This document shows positions 18,861 to 28,006 of a DNA stretch of 64,000 nt, in pieces. Every line of letters starts with the position of its first letter. The first letter of the stretch is position 1. A model generated the notes under the pieces. It had not been told where the DNA came from, made no database searches, and was given only the letters and a program-made list of their open reading frames with translations. Origin of the DNA: Streptomyces antarcticus (lineage in GTDB: Bacteria > Actinomycetota > Actinomycetes > Streptomycetales > Streptomycetaceae); contig NZ_JAPNLM010000019.1 of assembly GCF_026627255.1 (NCBI RefSeq), positions 1 to 64,000 on the forward strand, given 5' to 3'. Both the position numbers and the translations under genes were made by a program.

Positions 18861-20483
18861 ATGCCGAAGATTCTGAAGTTCGACGAGGACGCCCGTCGCG
18901 CCCTCGAGCGCGGCGTCAACAAGCTTGCCGACACGGTCAAGGTGACGATCGGCCCCCGTGGCCGCAACGTCGTCATCGACAAGAAGTTCGGCGCCCCCAC
19001 CATCACCAACGACGGTGTCACCATCGCTCGCGAAGTCGAGCTGGACGACCCGTTCGAGAACCTGGGCGCGCAGCTCGTGAAGGAGGTGGCGACCAAGACC
19101 AACGACATCGCGGGCGACGGCACCACCACCGCCACCGTGCTGGCCCAGGCGCTGGTCCGCGAGGGTCTGCGCAACGTTGCCGCGGGCGCGTCCCCGGCCG
19201 CCCTGAAGAAGGGCATCGACGCCGCGGTCAAGGCCGTCTCCGAGGAGCTCCTCGCGACCGCCCGTCCGATCGAGGACAAGTCCGACATCGCCGCTGTGGC
19301 CGCGCTCTCCGCGCAGGACCAGCAGGTCGGCGAGCTCATCGCCGAGGCGATGGACAAGGTCGGCAAGGACGGTGTCATCACCGTCGAGGAGTCCAACACC
19401 TTCGGCCTGGAGCTGGAGTTCACCGAGGGCATGGCCTTCGACAAGGGCTACCTCTCGCCGTACATGGTCTCCGACCAGGAGCGTATGGAGGCCATCCTCG
19501 ATGACCCGTACATCCTGATCCACCAGGGCAAGATCTCCTCGATCCAGGACCTCCTGCCGCTGCTGGAGAAGGTCATCCAGGCCGGCGCCTCCAAGCCGCT
19601 GCTGATCATCGCCGAGGACGTCGAGGGCGAGGCGCTCTCCACCCTCGTCGTCAACAAGATCCGCGGCACCTTCAACGCGGTCGCCGTGAAGGCCCCCGGC
19701 TTCGGTGACCGTCGCAAGGCCATGCTCCAGGACGTCGCCACCCTCACCGGTGCCACCGTCATCGCGGAGGAGGTCGGCCTCAAGCTCGACCAGGCCGGTC
19801 TGGACGTACTGGGCACCGCCCGCCGCGTCACGATCTCCAAGGACGACACGACCATCGTCGACGGTGGCGGCAGCCACGAGGAAGTCGTCGGCCGTGTCAA
19901 CCAGATCAAGGCCGAGATCGAGTCCACGGACTCCGACTGGGACCGCGAGAAGCTGCAGGAGCGCCTGGCGAAGCTCGCCGGCGGCGTCTGCGTCATCAAG
20001 GTCGGCGCCGCCACCGAGGTGGAGCTCAAGGAGAAGAAGCACCGCCTCGAGGACGCCATCTCGGCGACCCGCGCCGCGGTCGAGGAGGGCATCGTCTCCG
20101 GCGGTGGCTCCGCGCTCGTCCACGCCGTCAAGGTCCTCGAGGGCAACCTCGGCCTGAGCGGCGACGAGGCCACCGGTGTCGCGGTCGTGCGCCGCGCCGC
20201 CGTCGAGCCGCTGCGCTGGATCGCGGAGAACGCCGGCCTCGAGGGCTACGTCATCACCGCGAAGGTCGCCGAGCTCGACAAGGGCCAGGGCTTCAACGCC
20301 GCCACCGGCGAGTACGGCGACCTGGTCAAGGCCGGCGTCATCGACCCGGTGAAGGTCACCCGCTCCGCGCTGGAGAACGCCGCTTCCATCGCCTCCCTGC
20401 TGCTCACGACCGAGACCCTGGTCGTCGAGAAGCCGGCCGAGGACGAGGGCGACGCCGGTCACGGCCACGGTCACAGCCACTGA
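18861..20483 (+). CDS. groEL1: Chaperonin GroEL1 with His-rich C-terminus
   Basis: The 540-residue 60-kDa chaperonin subunit, with TNDGVTIAREV, the ATP-site GDGTTTATVLAQ and the equatorial EEGIVSGGGSAL. Instead of the GGM repeat tail of canonical GroEL it ends GHGHGHSH, the mark of the actinobacterial GroEL1 paralogue; a second copy (GroEL2) is expected elsewhere. A GAGAGGA ribosome-binding site precedes the ATG. A strong hairpin follows the gene. Confidence 0.98.
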   Translation: MPKILKFDEDARRALERGVNKLADTVKVTIGPRGRNVVIDKKFGAPTITNDGVTIAREVELDDPFENLGAQLVKEVATKTNDIAGDGTTTATVLAQALVREGLRNVAAGASPAALKKGIDAAVKAVSEELLATARPIEDKSDIAAVAALSAQDQQVGELIAEAMDKVGKDGVITVEESNTFGLELEFTEGMAFDKGYLSPYMVSDQERMEAILDDPYILIHQGKISSIQDLLPLLEKVIQAGASKPLLIIAEDVEGEALSTLVVNKIRGTFNAVAVKAPGFGDRRKAMLQDVATLTGATVIAEEVGLKLDQAGLDVLGTARRVTISKDDTTIVDGGGSHEEVVGRVNQIKAEIESTDSDWDREKLQERLAKLAGGVCVIKVGAATEVELKEKKHRLEDAISATRAAVEEGIVSGGGSALVHAVKVLEGNLGLSGDEATGVAVVRRAAVEPLRWIAENAGLEGYVITAKVAELDKGQGFNAATGEYGDLVKAGVIDPVKVTRSALENAASIASLLLTTETLVVEKPAEDEGDAGHGHGHSH

Positions 20484-20521
20484 TCGCAGCACCACGCTCA
20501 ACGCTCCACGTTCCACGAGAA

Positions 20522-20562
20522 AGCCCCGGTCACCGCTGCCAAGCGGGGGTGACCGGGGCTTC
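20522..20562. terminator. Hairpin terminator after groEL1
   Basis: Perfect 14-bp arms, AAGCCCCGGTCACC and GGTGACCGGGGCTT, with a 13-base loop. It lies between the convergent groEL1 and SnoaL-like genes and can serve both strands. Confidence 0.85.
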
Positions 20563-20589
20563 CCCGTGCCGGGGCACGAGTCGGGCCGG

Positions 20590-21288
20590 CTATCCGGGCA
20601 TCATGCCCATCTGCCGCATCAGGCCGGGGGCGTCGTAATACCACCAGCCCTCGGCGATCGTTCCGTTCTCCATCCGGAAGGTCGTGCACCCCGACATGGC
20701 GACGTCCTTGCCGGTCGGCGCGATCCCCATGAACTCGCCCTTCTGGGTGCCCTTCCAGTCCCACAGGGTGGTGACGCAGTCGCCCTCGGCGATCTGGCGG
20801 GTCAGGTCGAAGGAGAGGTCGAAGGCGTCCCGCCACATGCCGATGGTCCGCCGCATACCGTCGCGCCCGTCGCTCCTGCCCTGGTCCTCCATGATGTCGT
20901 GGTCGGTGTAGCCGGCCGCGAAGCACTCGTCGACGGCGTCCAGGTCGCCCTTGCCGACGATGTCCTCGAACACCCGCCGCGCGACCCGCTTGTTGAGGTG
21001 CTCGTCGCGGACCACGTCCAGGTTCATGAACTTCGGCATGCCCTCGCAGAGGGCCACCATCTCCTGGAACATCAAGTCGGTCTCCGGGAGCCGGGAGTTC
21101 TTCATCGCGTCCTCGTACGAGGGGAATTCGACGAGGTCGACGTAGTGCGTCCCGGCGTCCCGGTCCCGGCCGATCATCGTGTGGGTGACCGTGCGCCTGC
21201 CGCGGGTCTGCTCCGTGTAGCGGTCGAGGAGCGCGTTCATCTCGTCGAACCGCCTGGTCTCGTAATCGATTACCTGTACGAATGCCAT
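20590..21288 (-). CDS. Two-domain SnoaL-like/ester cyclase protein
   Basis: A 232-residue protein. The N-terminal half (MAFVQVIDYETRRFDEMNAL to about residue 80) resembles a dimeric alpha/beta-barrel (ABM-like) domain. The C-terminal half (VFEDIVGKGDLDAVDECFAAGYTDHDI onward) is a SnoaL-like NTF2 fold, as in ester cyclases. The ATG is preceded by GGAGG. The reaction is unknown. It stands alone and converges on groEL1. Confidence 0.82.
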   Translation of the reverse strand: MAFVQVIDYETRRFDEMNALLDRYTEQTRGRRTVTHTMIGRDRDAGTHYVDLVEFPSYEDAMKNSRLPETDLMFQEMVALCEGMPKFMNLDVVRDEHLNKRVARRVFEDIVGKGDLDAVDECFAAGYTDHDIMEDQGRSDGRDGMRRTIGMWRDAFDLSFDLTRQIAEGDCVTTLWDWKGTQKGEFMGIAPTGKDVAMSGCTTFRMENGTIAEGWWYYDAPGLMRQMGMMPG

Positions 21289-21390
21289 CGTGTCGCCTCC
21301 GGGGGTGGATGGGACACGTCCAGTTTAGGGAGATTTCACCCATTTGGCGGGTTTACTCGCCGGTTACCGGGGGAGCGGTGGACCCGATCA

Positions 21391-22164
21391 CTACTGGGGC
21401 CCGTACTTGCGGCCCGTGCGCGAGGACATCCCGCCCAGCAGCCCGCGCGGCGTCAGCTTCACCACGCCCATCAGCGCCTTGTACCTCGGGTCCGGGACCG
21501 ACACCGTCCTGCCCCGGGCCAGGTCGGCGAGGGCCGCGGTCACCAGCTTGTCGGCGTCCAGCCACAGCCAGCCCGGGATGTTGTCCGTGCCCATGCCGGC
21601 CCGCTGGTGGAACTCCGTCCGTACGAAGCCGGGGCACAGGGCCATCAGGCGCACCCCGGAACCCGCCATGTCCTTCGCCGCCCCCTGGGTGAACTGCACG
21701 ACCCAGGCCTTGCTCGCCCCGTACGTGCCGCGCGGCAGGAACGCCGCCACCGAGGCCACGTTGATCACGCCGCCGCGGCCGCGCGAGCGCATCGGCCCGG
21801 CGGCCGCCGAGGTCAGCCGCAGGACCGCCTCGACGTGCACCTTCAGCATGGTCAGCTCGTCCGCCATGGAGACGTCGAGGTAGCGGCCCTTGTTGCCGAA
21901 GCCGGCGTTGTTCACCAGCAGGTCGACCGGGTGCGTGCGGTCGGCCAGGCGCTGCTCGACCGCCGCGATGCCCTCCTCCGTGGCGAGGTCGGCGGCCAGC
22001 ACCTCGGCCTCGATGCCGTGCCGGTCGTGCAGTTCGGTCGCCTGGGCGCCGAGCCGCTTCGTGTCCCGTGCCACCAGCACCAGATTGTGCCCCTGGGCGG
22101 CGAGCCGCCGGGCGAAGGCGGCGCCGATGCCCGCCGTGGATCCCGTAATCAACGCAGTCGTCAT
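21391..22164 (-). CDS. Short-chain dehydrogenase/reductase
   Basis: A 257-residue classical SDR. The Rossmann motif TGSTAGIG is at residues about 8-15, NNAG follows in LLVNNAGFG, the catalytic Ser in NVASVAAF and Tyr-x-x-x-Lys in YGASKAW. The C-terminus extends beyond the core with a basic segment (TPRGLLGGMSSRTGRK). NAD(P)H-dependent oxidation or reduction of an unknown hydroxyl or keto substrate is expected. It sits 30 bp downstream of the MOSC gene on the same strand. Confidence 0.92.
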   Translation of the reverse strand: MTTALITGSTAGIGAAFARRLAAQGHNLVLVARDTKRLGAQATELHDRHGIEAEVLAADLATEEGIAAVEQRLADRTHPVDLLVNNAGFGNKGRYLDVSMADELTMLKVHVEAVLRLTSAAAGPMRSRGRGGVINVASVAAFLPRGTYGASKAWVVQFTQGAAKDMAGSGVRLMALCPGFVRTEFHQRAGMGTDNIPGWLWLDADKLVTAALADLARGRTVSVPDPRYKALMGVVKLTPRGLLGGMSSRTGRKYGPQ

Positions 22165-22194
22165 AGGCGCAACCTAGCCGCCCCCGCTGACGGC

Positions 22195-22872
22195 TCAGCG
22201 CGCCCCGTGCCTGGCGGCGTACGCGAGCGCGGTCTCGCGCACGTCGGGCGCCAGCGCCTCGCCCGCGGCCAGGACCCGCGGCAGCAGCGCGCGCTCGGTG
22301 GTCCAGGCGCGGAACAGGAACGCGGAGGTCACCTCGTGCTCCGGGCGGTGGGTGATCACGATCCGGTCGCCGGGCGAGATCCGGCCCTCGCGGACCACCC
22401 GCAGGTACGTGCCCGGACGGTTCTCCCGGGTGAACCGCTTGACCCAGCCGGGCTCGCCCAGCACGGCCTGGAAGGTCCGGCACGGGATGCGGGTGGAGGA
22501 GACCTCCAGGACCAGCTCGGGGCCCACCTCCCAGCGCTCGCCCAGCACCGCGCCGCTCAGGTCCACACCGCTGGTGGTCAGGTTCTCGCCGAAGAGGCCG
22601 GGGGCCAGCTCGCGCCCCAGCTCGGCCTCCCACCAGTCCAGGTCCTCGCGTGCGTACGCGTACACGGCCTGGTGGTCGCCGCCGTGGTGGCGCCGGTCGC
22701 ACACGGCGTCGCCCTCCAGGCCGCTGCCGGCACCGGTCGCCTTCGGCCCCGGCGCAGACACGCGGACCGGCCCCGGCACGGGGCGCTTGCCGATGCCGGT
22801 CACCCCGGCGTCGGCGTAGTCAACGGCCGTGGCCCGGCCGACGTTCACGGAGATCAGATGCATGGGACCCAT
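22195..22872 (-). CDS. MOSC-domain protein (YiiM-type)
   Basis: A 225-residue MOSC protein. The family features are GLEGDAVCDRRHHGGDHQAVYAYAREDLDWWE, LFGENLTTSG and the conserved cysteine in STRIPCRTFQ. MOSC proteins are molybdenum-cofactor sulfurase C-terminal homologues, often in Moco-dependent hydroxylamine-type reduction or metal-sulfur handling. ATG codons at 22872 and 22863 are both possible. It is divergent from the LysR gene, 79 bp away. Confidence 0.9.
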   Translation of the reverse strand: MGPMHLISVNVGRATAVDYADAGVTGIGKRPVPGPVRVSAPGPKATGAGSGLEGDAVCDRRHHGGDHQAVYAYAREDLDWWEAELGRELAPGLFGENLTTSGVDLSGAVLGERWEVGPELVLEVSSTRIPCRTFQAVLGEPGWVKRFTRENRPGTYLRVVREGRISPGDRIVITHRPEHEVTSAFLFRAWTTERALLPRVLAAGEALAPDVRETALAYAARHGAR

Positions 22873-22951
22873 GCGGACACGCTAGCCGAACCGCCCCAAA
22901 GAGTCGTACGGATATTCGCACCGCGGTCAAAGCGGGGCTTATGCTCGGAGG

Positions 22952-23851
22952 GTGATCGAGGCACGTCATCTCCGGGTCCTGCGCGCCGTCGCCGGGACCG
23001 GCTCCTTTTCCGCCGCCGCCCGCGAACTGGGCTGCACCCAGCCCGCCGTCTCCCAGCAGATGAAGGCGCTGGAGCAGTCGGCCGGCACCCCGCTGCTCAT
23101 CCGCACCGGCCGCGAGATGCGGCTCACCCAGGCCGGTGAGGCCCTCGTGCGGCACGCCGCGGGCATCCTGGCCGGGCTGACCGCCGCCGAGGAGGAGGTC
23201 GCGGCCATCGCCGGGCTGCGCGCCGGCCGCGTCCGGCTGGTGTCCTTCCCCAGCGGCAGCTCCACCCTGGTGCCCACCGCCCTCGCGGCGATGCGGGCCG
23301 GACACCCCGGGACCCGCATCTCGCTCGTCGAGGCCGAACCGCCGCGCTCGGTGGAGATGCTGCGCGAGGGCGACTGCGACGTGGCGCTGGCCTTCCGGTA
23401 CGGCGGTTCGCCCGCGGCCGCCGCGGAGTGGGAGGACCTCGTGGTCCGGCCGCTGCTGACCGACCGGCTCGTCGGACTGGTCCCCGAGGGTCACCGGCTG
23501 GCCGGGGCCGAACGGGTGGGCATGGCCGAGCTGGCCGACGAGGCCTGGATCGCCGGCTGCCCGCGCTGCCGCCGCCACCTGGTGGAGGTGTGCGAAGCCG
23601 CGGGATTCACCCCCCGCATCGACTTCGCCACCGACGACTACCCGGCGGTGGTCGGCCTGGTCGGCGCCGGGCTGGGCGTGGCGGTGCTGCCGGAGCTCGC
23701 GGTGGAGTCCGTACGGGCCAAGGGCGTGAGCACGGTCAGCGTGGAGCCGGCCGTGGAGCGCGAGGTCGTGGCCCTGACCCTGCCCGACCTGGCCCGCGTC
23801 CCGGCCGTGGCCGCGACCCTGGCCGAGCTGGTCCGGGCCGGCGCGCGCTGA
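22952..23851 (+). CDS. LysR-family transcriptional regulator
   Basis: A 299-residue LTTR with the N-terminal helix-turn-helix (FSAAARELGCTQPAVSQQMKALEQ) and a periplasmic-binding-protein-like effector domain ending GLGVAVLPELAV. A CPRCRRH motif in the effector domain (about residue 197) carries two cysteines and could be redox- or metal-sensitive. The GTG start follows a GGAGG. It is divergent from the MOSC/SDR pair, the usual arrangement for a LysR-controlled operon. Confidence 0.93.
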   Translation: MIEARHLRVLRAVAGTGSFSAAARELGCTQPAVSQQMKALEQSAGTPLLIRTGREMRLTQAGEALVRHAAGILAGLTAAEEEVAAIAGLRAGRVRLVSFPSGSSTLVPTALAAMRAGHPGTRISLVEAEPPRSVEMLREGDCDVALAFRYGGSPAAAAEWEDLVVRPLLTDRLVGLVPEGHRLAGAERVGMAELADEAWIAGCPRCRRHLVEVCEAAGFTPRIDFATDDYPAVVGLVGAGLGVAVLPELAVESVRAKGVSTVSVEPAVEREVVALTLPDLARVPAVAATLAELVRAGAR

Positions 23852-23954
23852 CCTGGGGCAGGGCCCCGACCGCGCCCCGGCGGGCCCGGGCAAGGAGCCC
23901 GGACCCGCCGCACATTCGAAGAAACGTTCCTTCTGACGTTTCGCGGAGTTCCGG

Positions 23955-24284
23955 TCAGTGCTGCTGCGCTTTCGGCCCGATCGCGGTCGACGCGGGGATC
24001 AGGCGATGCCGGGCGCGGCCCATCAGCTCCTCGCGCTCGTCCTCGGTGAGGCCGCCCCACACCCCGTAGGGCTCGCGGACGGCGAGTGCGTGCGCGGCGC
24101 ATTCCGAGCGCACCGGGCATCTCATGCAGACCTCTTTAGCCGAGGCCTCGCGCGCGCTCCTGGCCGCGCCCCGCTCGCCTTCCGGGTGGAAGAAGAGGGA
24201 GCTGTCGACCCCGCGGCAGGCTGCGAGGAGCTGCCAGTCCCAGAGGTCGGCGTTCGGTCCGGGGAGGCGGGAGAAATCTGCCAT
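23955..24284 (-). CDS. whiD: WhiB-family iron-sulfur regulator WhiD
   Basis: A 109-residue Wbl protein binding a [4Fe-4S] cluster through C23, C53, C56 and C62 (C-x29-C-x2-C-x5-C), with the turn GVWGG at 74-78 and a basic C-terminal tail. The N-terminus MADFSRLPGPNADLWDWQLL and the position beside bldM identify it as WhiD, which is needed for late sporulation in streptomycetes and probably works by binding the principal sigma factor. The ATG at 24284 has GAGGGA upstream; an upstream in-frame ATG lacks support. Confidence 0.95.
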   Translation of the reverse strand: MADFSRLPGPNADLWDWQLLAACRGVDSSLFFHPEGERGAARSAREASAKEVCMRCPVRSECAAHALAVREPYGVWGGLTEDEREELMGRARHRLIPASTAIGPKAQQH

Positions 24285-24510
24285 TGGTAGTCCCTCTTGG
24301 TGCCGGTACTGAGGCGGATACGGTCCATGTCTCCACACCTACTGTCGGAGTAGATGTAAATATGACTCATTGGGAATCTAGCCTCAGACATGTGCCAAAC
24401 GGAAGGAAAGCCGCCAAATAGGGCATAGCTCCATGTGGACGACACGGAGCCCGCGCCTCCGCCGTCGTGATCGCGTCCTCACGTAGAGTGCCGAAGGTGT
24501 CCGTCCGACC

Positions 24511-24538
24511 CGTAACTCTTTCGAGTGACCATCGTTGA
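24511..24538 (+). promoter_or_regulatory. Sigma-BldN-type promoter of bldM
   Basis: CGTAAC at 24511-24516 and CGTTGA at 24533-24538, exactly 16 bp apart, match the sigma-BldN consensus. Transcription from here would leave a leader of about 120 nt before the bldM ATG. In Streptomyces bldM is known to have a BldN-dependent promoter. The rest of the 380-bp whiD-bldM gap is regulatory, including an AT-richer patch at about 24345-24385. Confidence 0.8.
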
Positions 24539-24664
24539 GAGTGCGAAGGCGGTTGAACCAAGAAGTTCTCGGACAGGTGTCCGGGAGCATCGACCGCACA
24601 GGTGACGATACGTACCAGCCTGGAGGCTCAAGGTGACGCGCATCAGCAGCTGCGGAGGGCGGTC

Positions 24665-25276
24665 ATGACATCCGTCCTCGTCTGCGACGACTCCCCGCTT
24701 GCCCGAGAGGCGCTCCGTCGTGCGGTTGCCACCGTGCCCGGCGTCGAGCGTGTGACGACGGCTGCCAACGGCGAGGAAGTCCTCCGCCGCTGGGGTGCCG
24801 ACCGCTCCGACCTCATTCTGATGGATGTACGGATGCCCGGGCTCGGCGGTGTGGAGACGGTTCGCCGGCTGCTCTCGGCCGACCCCGGCGCCCGCATCAT
24901 CATGCTGACGGTCGCCGAGGACCTGGACGGCGTGGCCCTCGCGGTCGCCGCCGGCGCCCGGGGCTACCTGCACAAGGACGCCTCGCGCGCCGAACTGCGG
25001 GCCACGGTCACCCAGGCCCTCGCCGACCCGACCTGGCGACTGGCCCCGCGCCGGCTCCGCTCGGCCGAGATGGGCGCCGCGCCCACGCTCACCGCGCGCG
25101 AGATCCAGGTGCTGGAGGGCATGAGCCACGGCCGGTCCAACGCGGAGATCGGGCGCGAGCTCTTCCTCTCCGAGGACACGGTCAAGACCCACGCCCGGCG
25201 GCTGTTCAAGAAGCTCGGCGCGTCCGACCGGGCGCACGCCGTGGCGCTCGGCTTCCGCTGGGGCCTGGTGCGCTGA
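24665..25276 (+). CDS. bldM: Developmental response regulator BldM
   Basis: A 203-residue NarL/FixJ-type regulator of aerial growth and sporulation. The receiver domain keeps D54 (LILMDVRMPG) and the acidic pair CDDS; the LuxR-type HTH is TAREIQVLEGMSHGRSNAEIGRELFLSEDTVKTHARRL. The chosen ATG has an excellent GGAGGG six bases upstream; an in-frame GTG at 24602 would add 21 residues. No kinase gene is adjacent, in keeping with its atypical, orphan status. BldM acts as a homodimer or a WhiI heterodimer in known systems. Confidence 0.96.
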   Translation: MTSVLVCDDSPLAREALRRAVATVPGVERVTTAANGEEVLRRWGADRSDLILMDVRMPGLGGVETVRRLLSADPGARIIMLTVAEDLDGVALAVAAGARGYLHKDASRAELRATVTQALADPTWRLAPRRLRSAEMGAAPTLTAREIQVLEGMSHGRSNAEIGRELFLSEDTVKTHARRLFKKLGASDRAHAVALGFRWGLVR

Positions 25277-25498
25277 CCCGCCCCCGGACCCGGACCGGTC
25301 CGCCGACGGCGGACCGTCCGAGCGGTCCCGTCCGCCTCCGGCGGACGGGGCGGCGTACCCGGGAATGCGCGGATCGCGGTCCGGGGACGTGTCGCTTCGT
25401 GCGCGATGCCGCATCCTTGGGGGTGTGCCGCATTCTTGGAGATGTGGGGTCCCCGTCCTCGGGGACCATTCGGCCGAGCGGGAGGGGAGGCGCAGAGC

Positions 25499-26218
25499 AT
25501 GAGTTCCGGCGCACCCGCTCATAACGCTTCGACGCACAACCAGGGCCATGGTGCCGCGAATCCTGCGGCGTCAAGGCACCATGGATTGATGCGCGACGAC
25601 GAGGCCCCGGGGTCACCCGAGCCCACAGGCCCCACCGGCGCCGCCCGAGGCGGCAACGCCGGCGCCGTCAGTGCGCTCGTACGCCGTGCGGTGGAGGGTG
25701 ACGAGCAGGCCACGCACGATCTGCTCGCCTTCGTGCACCCCCTCGCGATCCGCTACTGCCGCTCGCGGCTGTCCCGCCTTCCGGGTGACGCCCGCCACTT
25801 CGTGGAGGACCTGGCGCAGGAGGTCTGCGTCGCCGTCCTGATGGCGCTGCCGCGCTACCGCGACACCGGGAGGCCCTTCGAGGCCTTCGTCTTCGCCATC
25901 GCCGCGCACAAGGTCGCCGACCTCCAGCGGGCGGCCATGCGGCACCCGGGCAGTACGGCGGTCCCCTCCGACGAGATGCCCGAGCGGCCCGACGACTCGC
26001 TGGGTCCGGAGGAGCGCGCCCTGCTCAGCAGCGACGCGGCCTGGGCCAAGAAGCTCCTTGCCAACCTTCCGGAGAACCAGCGCGAGCTGCTCGTCCTGCG
26101 GGTGGCCGTCGGTCTGACCGCCGAGGAGACCGGGCAGATGCTCGGCATGTCCCCCGGAGCGGTGCGGGTGGCCCAGCACAGGGCCCTCAGCCGACTGCGC
26201 GCACTCGCCGAGCAGTAG
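25499..26218 (+). CDS. shbA: RNA polymerase sigma factor ShbA (ECF-like)
   Basis: A 239-residue sigma-70-family protein: region 2 (FVEDLAQEVCVAVLMALPRY, FEAFVFAIAAHKVADLQR) and region 4 (LPENQRELLVLRVAVGLTAEETGQMLGMSPGAVRVAQHRAL). Position between bldM and guaB and sequence match ShbA, which directs hrdB transcription in Streptomyces. A strong GGAGGGGAGG lies about 8 bp before the ATG at 25499; the first about 50 residues are disordered and an internal ATG at 25589 is an alternative start. No anti-sigma gene is visible. Confidence 0.88.
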   Translation: MSSGAPAHNASTHNQGHGAANPAASRHHGLMRDDEAPGSPEPTGPTGAARGGNAGAVSALVRRAVEGDEQATHDLLAFVHPLAIRYCRSRLSRLPGDARHFVEDLAQEVCVAVLMALPRYRDTGRPFEAFVFAIAAHKVADLQRAAMRHPGSTAVPSDEMPERPDDSLGPEERALLSSDAAWAKKLLANLPENQRELLVLRVAVGLTAEETGQMLGMSPGAVRVAQHRALSRLRALAEQ

Positions 26219-26335
26219 ATCCGTCCATCGTAGGAAGTGACAAAACTTCCGCTCGGCCTTGGTCGTGGAATGAGACGCGACGGGATCCCGTTAGCATGGA
26301 CATCCCCGCTGAGCAAGACCATTTGGGAAGGTGTC

Positions 26336-27841
26336 ATGACTGTCAACGCCGACGGAGTGCCCGACAAATTCGCCACGCTCGGGCTTACCTACGATGACGT
26401 CCTGCTGCTGCCGGGCTCGTCGGACATGGCGCCGGACGATATCGACACCTCTTCCCTCATCTCGCGGAACGTCCGTGTGAACGTTCCGCTGCTCTCCGCC
26501 GCCATGGACAAGGTCACCGAGGCCCGCATGGCCATCGCGATGGCCCGTCAGGGCGGCGTCGGCGTACTGCACCGCAACCTCTCCATCGCCGACCAGGCCA
26601 ACCAGGTCGACCTGGTCAAGCGCTCCGAGTCCGGCATGGTGACCGACCCGATCACGGTCCACCCGGACGCGACGCTGCGCGAGGCGGACCAGCTCTGCGC
26701 GAAGTTCCGCATCTCCGGCGTCCCGGTCACCGACCCGGCGGGCAAGCTCCTCGGCATCGTCACCAACCGCGACATGGCCTTCGAGTCGGACCGCAGCCGC
26801 CAGGTGCGCGAGGTCATGACCCCGATGCCGCTGGTCACGGGCAAGGTCGGCATCTCCGGCGTCGACGCCATGGAGCTGCTGCGCCGCCACAAGATCGAGA
26901 AGCTTCCGCTGGTCGACGACGCGGGCATCCTCAAGGGCCTCATCACGGTCAAGGACTTCGTCAAGGCCGAGCAGTACCCGAACGCCGCCAAGGACAAGGG
27001 CGGCCGGCTGCTCGTCGGTGCGGCCGTCGGGGTCGCCGGTGACGCGTACGAGCGCGCCCAGGCCCTGATCGAGGCCGGCGCCGACTTCATCGTCGTCGAC
27101 ACCGCCCACGGCCACTCCCGCCTGGTCGGCGACATGGTCGCCAAGATCAAGTCGAACGGCGGCATCGACGTCATCGGCGGCAACGTCGCCACCCGCGACG
27201 GCGCCCAGGCACTGATCGACGCCGGCTGCGACGGCATCAAGGTCGGCGTCGGCCCCGGCTCCATCTGTACCACCCGCGTGGTCGCCGGCATCGGCGTCCC
27301 GCAGGTCACCGCCATCTACGAGGCCGCGCTCGCCGCGAAGGCCGCGGGCGTCCCGGTCATCGGGGACGGCGGCCTCCAGTACTCGGGCGACATCGCCAAG
27401 GCGCTCGTCGCCGGCGCCGACACGGTGATGCTGGGCTCGCTGCTCGCGGGCTGCGAGGAGTCCCCGGGCGAGCTGCTCTTCATCAACGGCAAGCAGTTCA
27501 AGTCGTACCGCGGCATGGGCTCGCTCGGCGCGATGCAGTCCCGCGGCGACCAGCGCTCCTACTCCAAGGACCGCTACTTCCAGGAGGGCGTGGGCGGCGA
27601 CGACAAGCTCATCCCCGAGGGCATCGAGGGCCAGGTCCCCTACCGCGGTCCGCTCTCCGCGGTCGTGCACCAGCTCATCGGCGGCCTGCGCCAGTCGATG
27701 TTCTACGTCGGCGGCCGCACGGTCCCGGAGCTGCAGGACCGGGGCCGCTTCGTCCGGATCACCTCGGCGGGCCTCAAGGAGAGCCACCCGCACGACATCC
27801 AGATGACGGTGGAGGCACCGAACTACAGCCGCAAGGGCTGA
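26336..27841 (+). CDS. guaB: IMP dehydrogenase
   Basis: The 501-residue enzyme oxidises IMP to XMP, the committed step to GTP. The TIM barrel begins LTYDDVLLLPGSSD; a tandem CBS (Bateman) insert spans about residues 95-205; the active-site loop GPGSICTTR holds C311; and the flap (GMGSLGAMQSRGD... YFQEG) is complete. The ATG has GGGAAGG upstream. guaB3 follows after a hairpin. Confidence 0.98.
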   Translation: MTVNADGVPDKFATLGLTYDDVLLLPGSSDMAPDDIDTSSLISRNVRVNVPLLSAAMDKVTEARMAIAMARQGGVGVLHRNLSIADQANQVDLVKRSESGMVTDPITVHPDATLREADQLCAKFRISGVPVTDPAGKLLGIVTNRDMAFESDRSRQVREVMTPMPLVTGKVGISGVDAMELLRRHKIEKLPLVDDAGILKGLITVKDFVKAEQYPNAAKDKGGRLLVGAAVGVAGDAYERAQALIEAGADFIVVDTAHGHSRLVGDMVAKIKSNGGIDVIGGNVATRDGAQALIDAGCDGIKVGVGPGSICTTRVVAGIGVPQVTAIYEAALAAKAAGVPVIGDGGLQYSGDIAKALVAGADTVMLGSLLAGCEESPGELLFINGKQFKSYRGMGSLGAMQSRGDQRSYSKDRYFQEGVGGDDKLIPEGIEGQVPYRGPLSAVVHQLIGGLRQSMFYVGGRTVPELQDRGRFVRITSAGLKESHPHDIQMTVEAPNYSRKG

Positions 27842-27855
27842 ACCGAGTGACGTGA

Positions 27856-27904
27856 GGGGCGGGCCCCGGACGGCGATCTCCACCGCCGGCCGGGGGCCCG
27901 CCCC
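27856..27904 (+). terminator. Hairpin after guaB
   Basis: Arms GGGGCGGGCCCCGG and CCGGGGGCCCGCCCC (one-base bulge) lie 14 bp after the guaB stop, separating it from guaB3. Confidence 0.7.
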
Positions 27905-28006
27905 TTCGCCGTGCGCGCGGGTACGTCCGTACAGCGGTCACCGAAACGCAGTCCTCCGCCCGTCGGGGATACTGGACGGGCAGACCCACAGGAAAGGCCA
28001 CCACAC

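Noticed and set aside
20566..23139. An 857-codon open frame on the + strand across the SnoaL-like, SDR and MOSC genes
   Set aside because: It covers three convincing leftward genes and has no recognisable domain.
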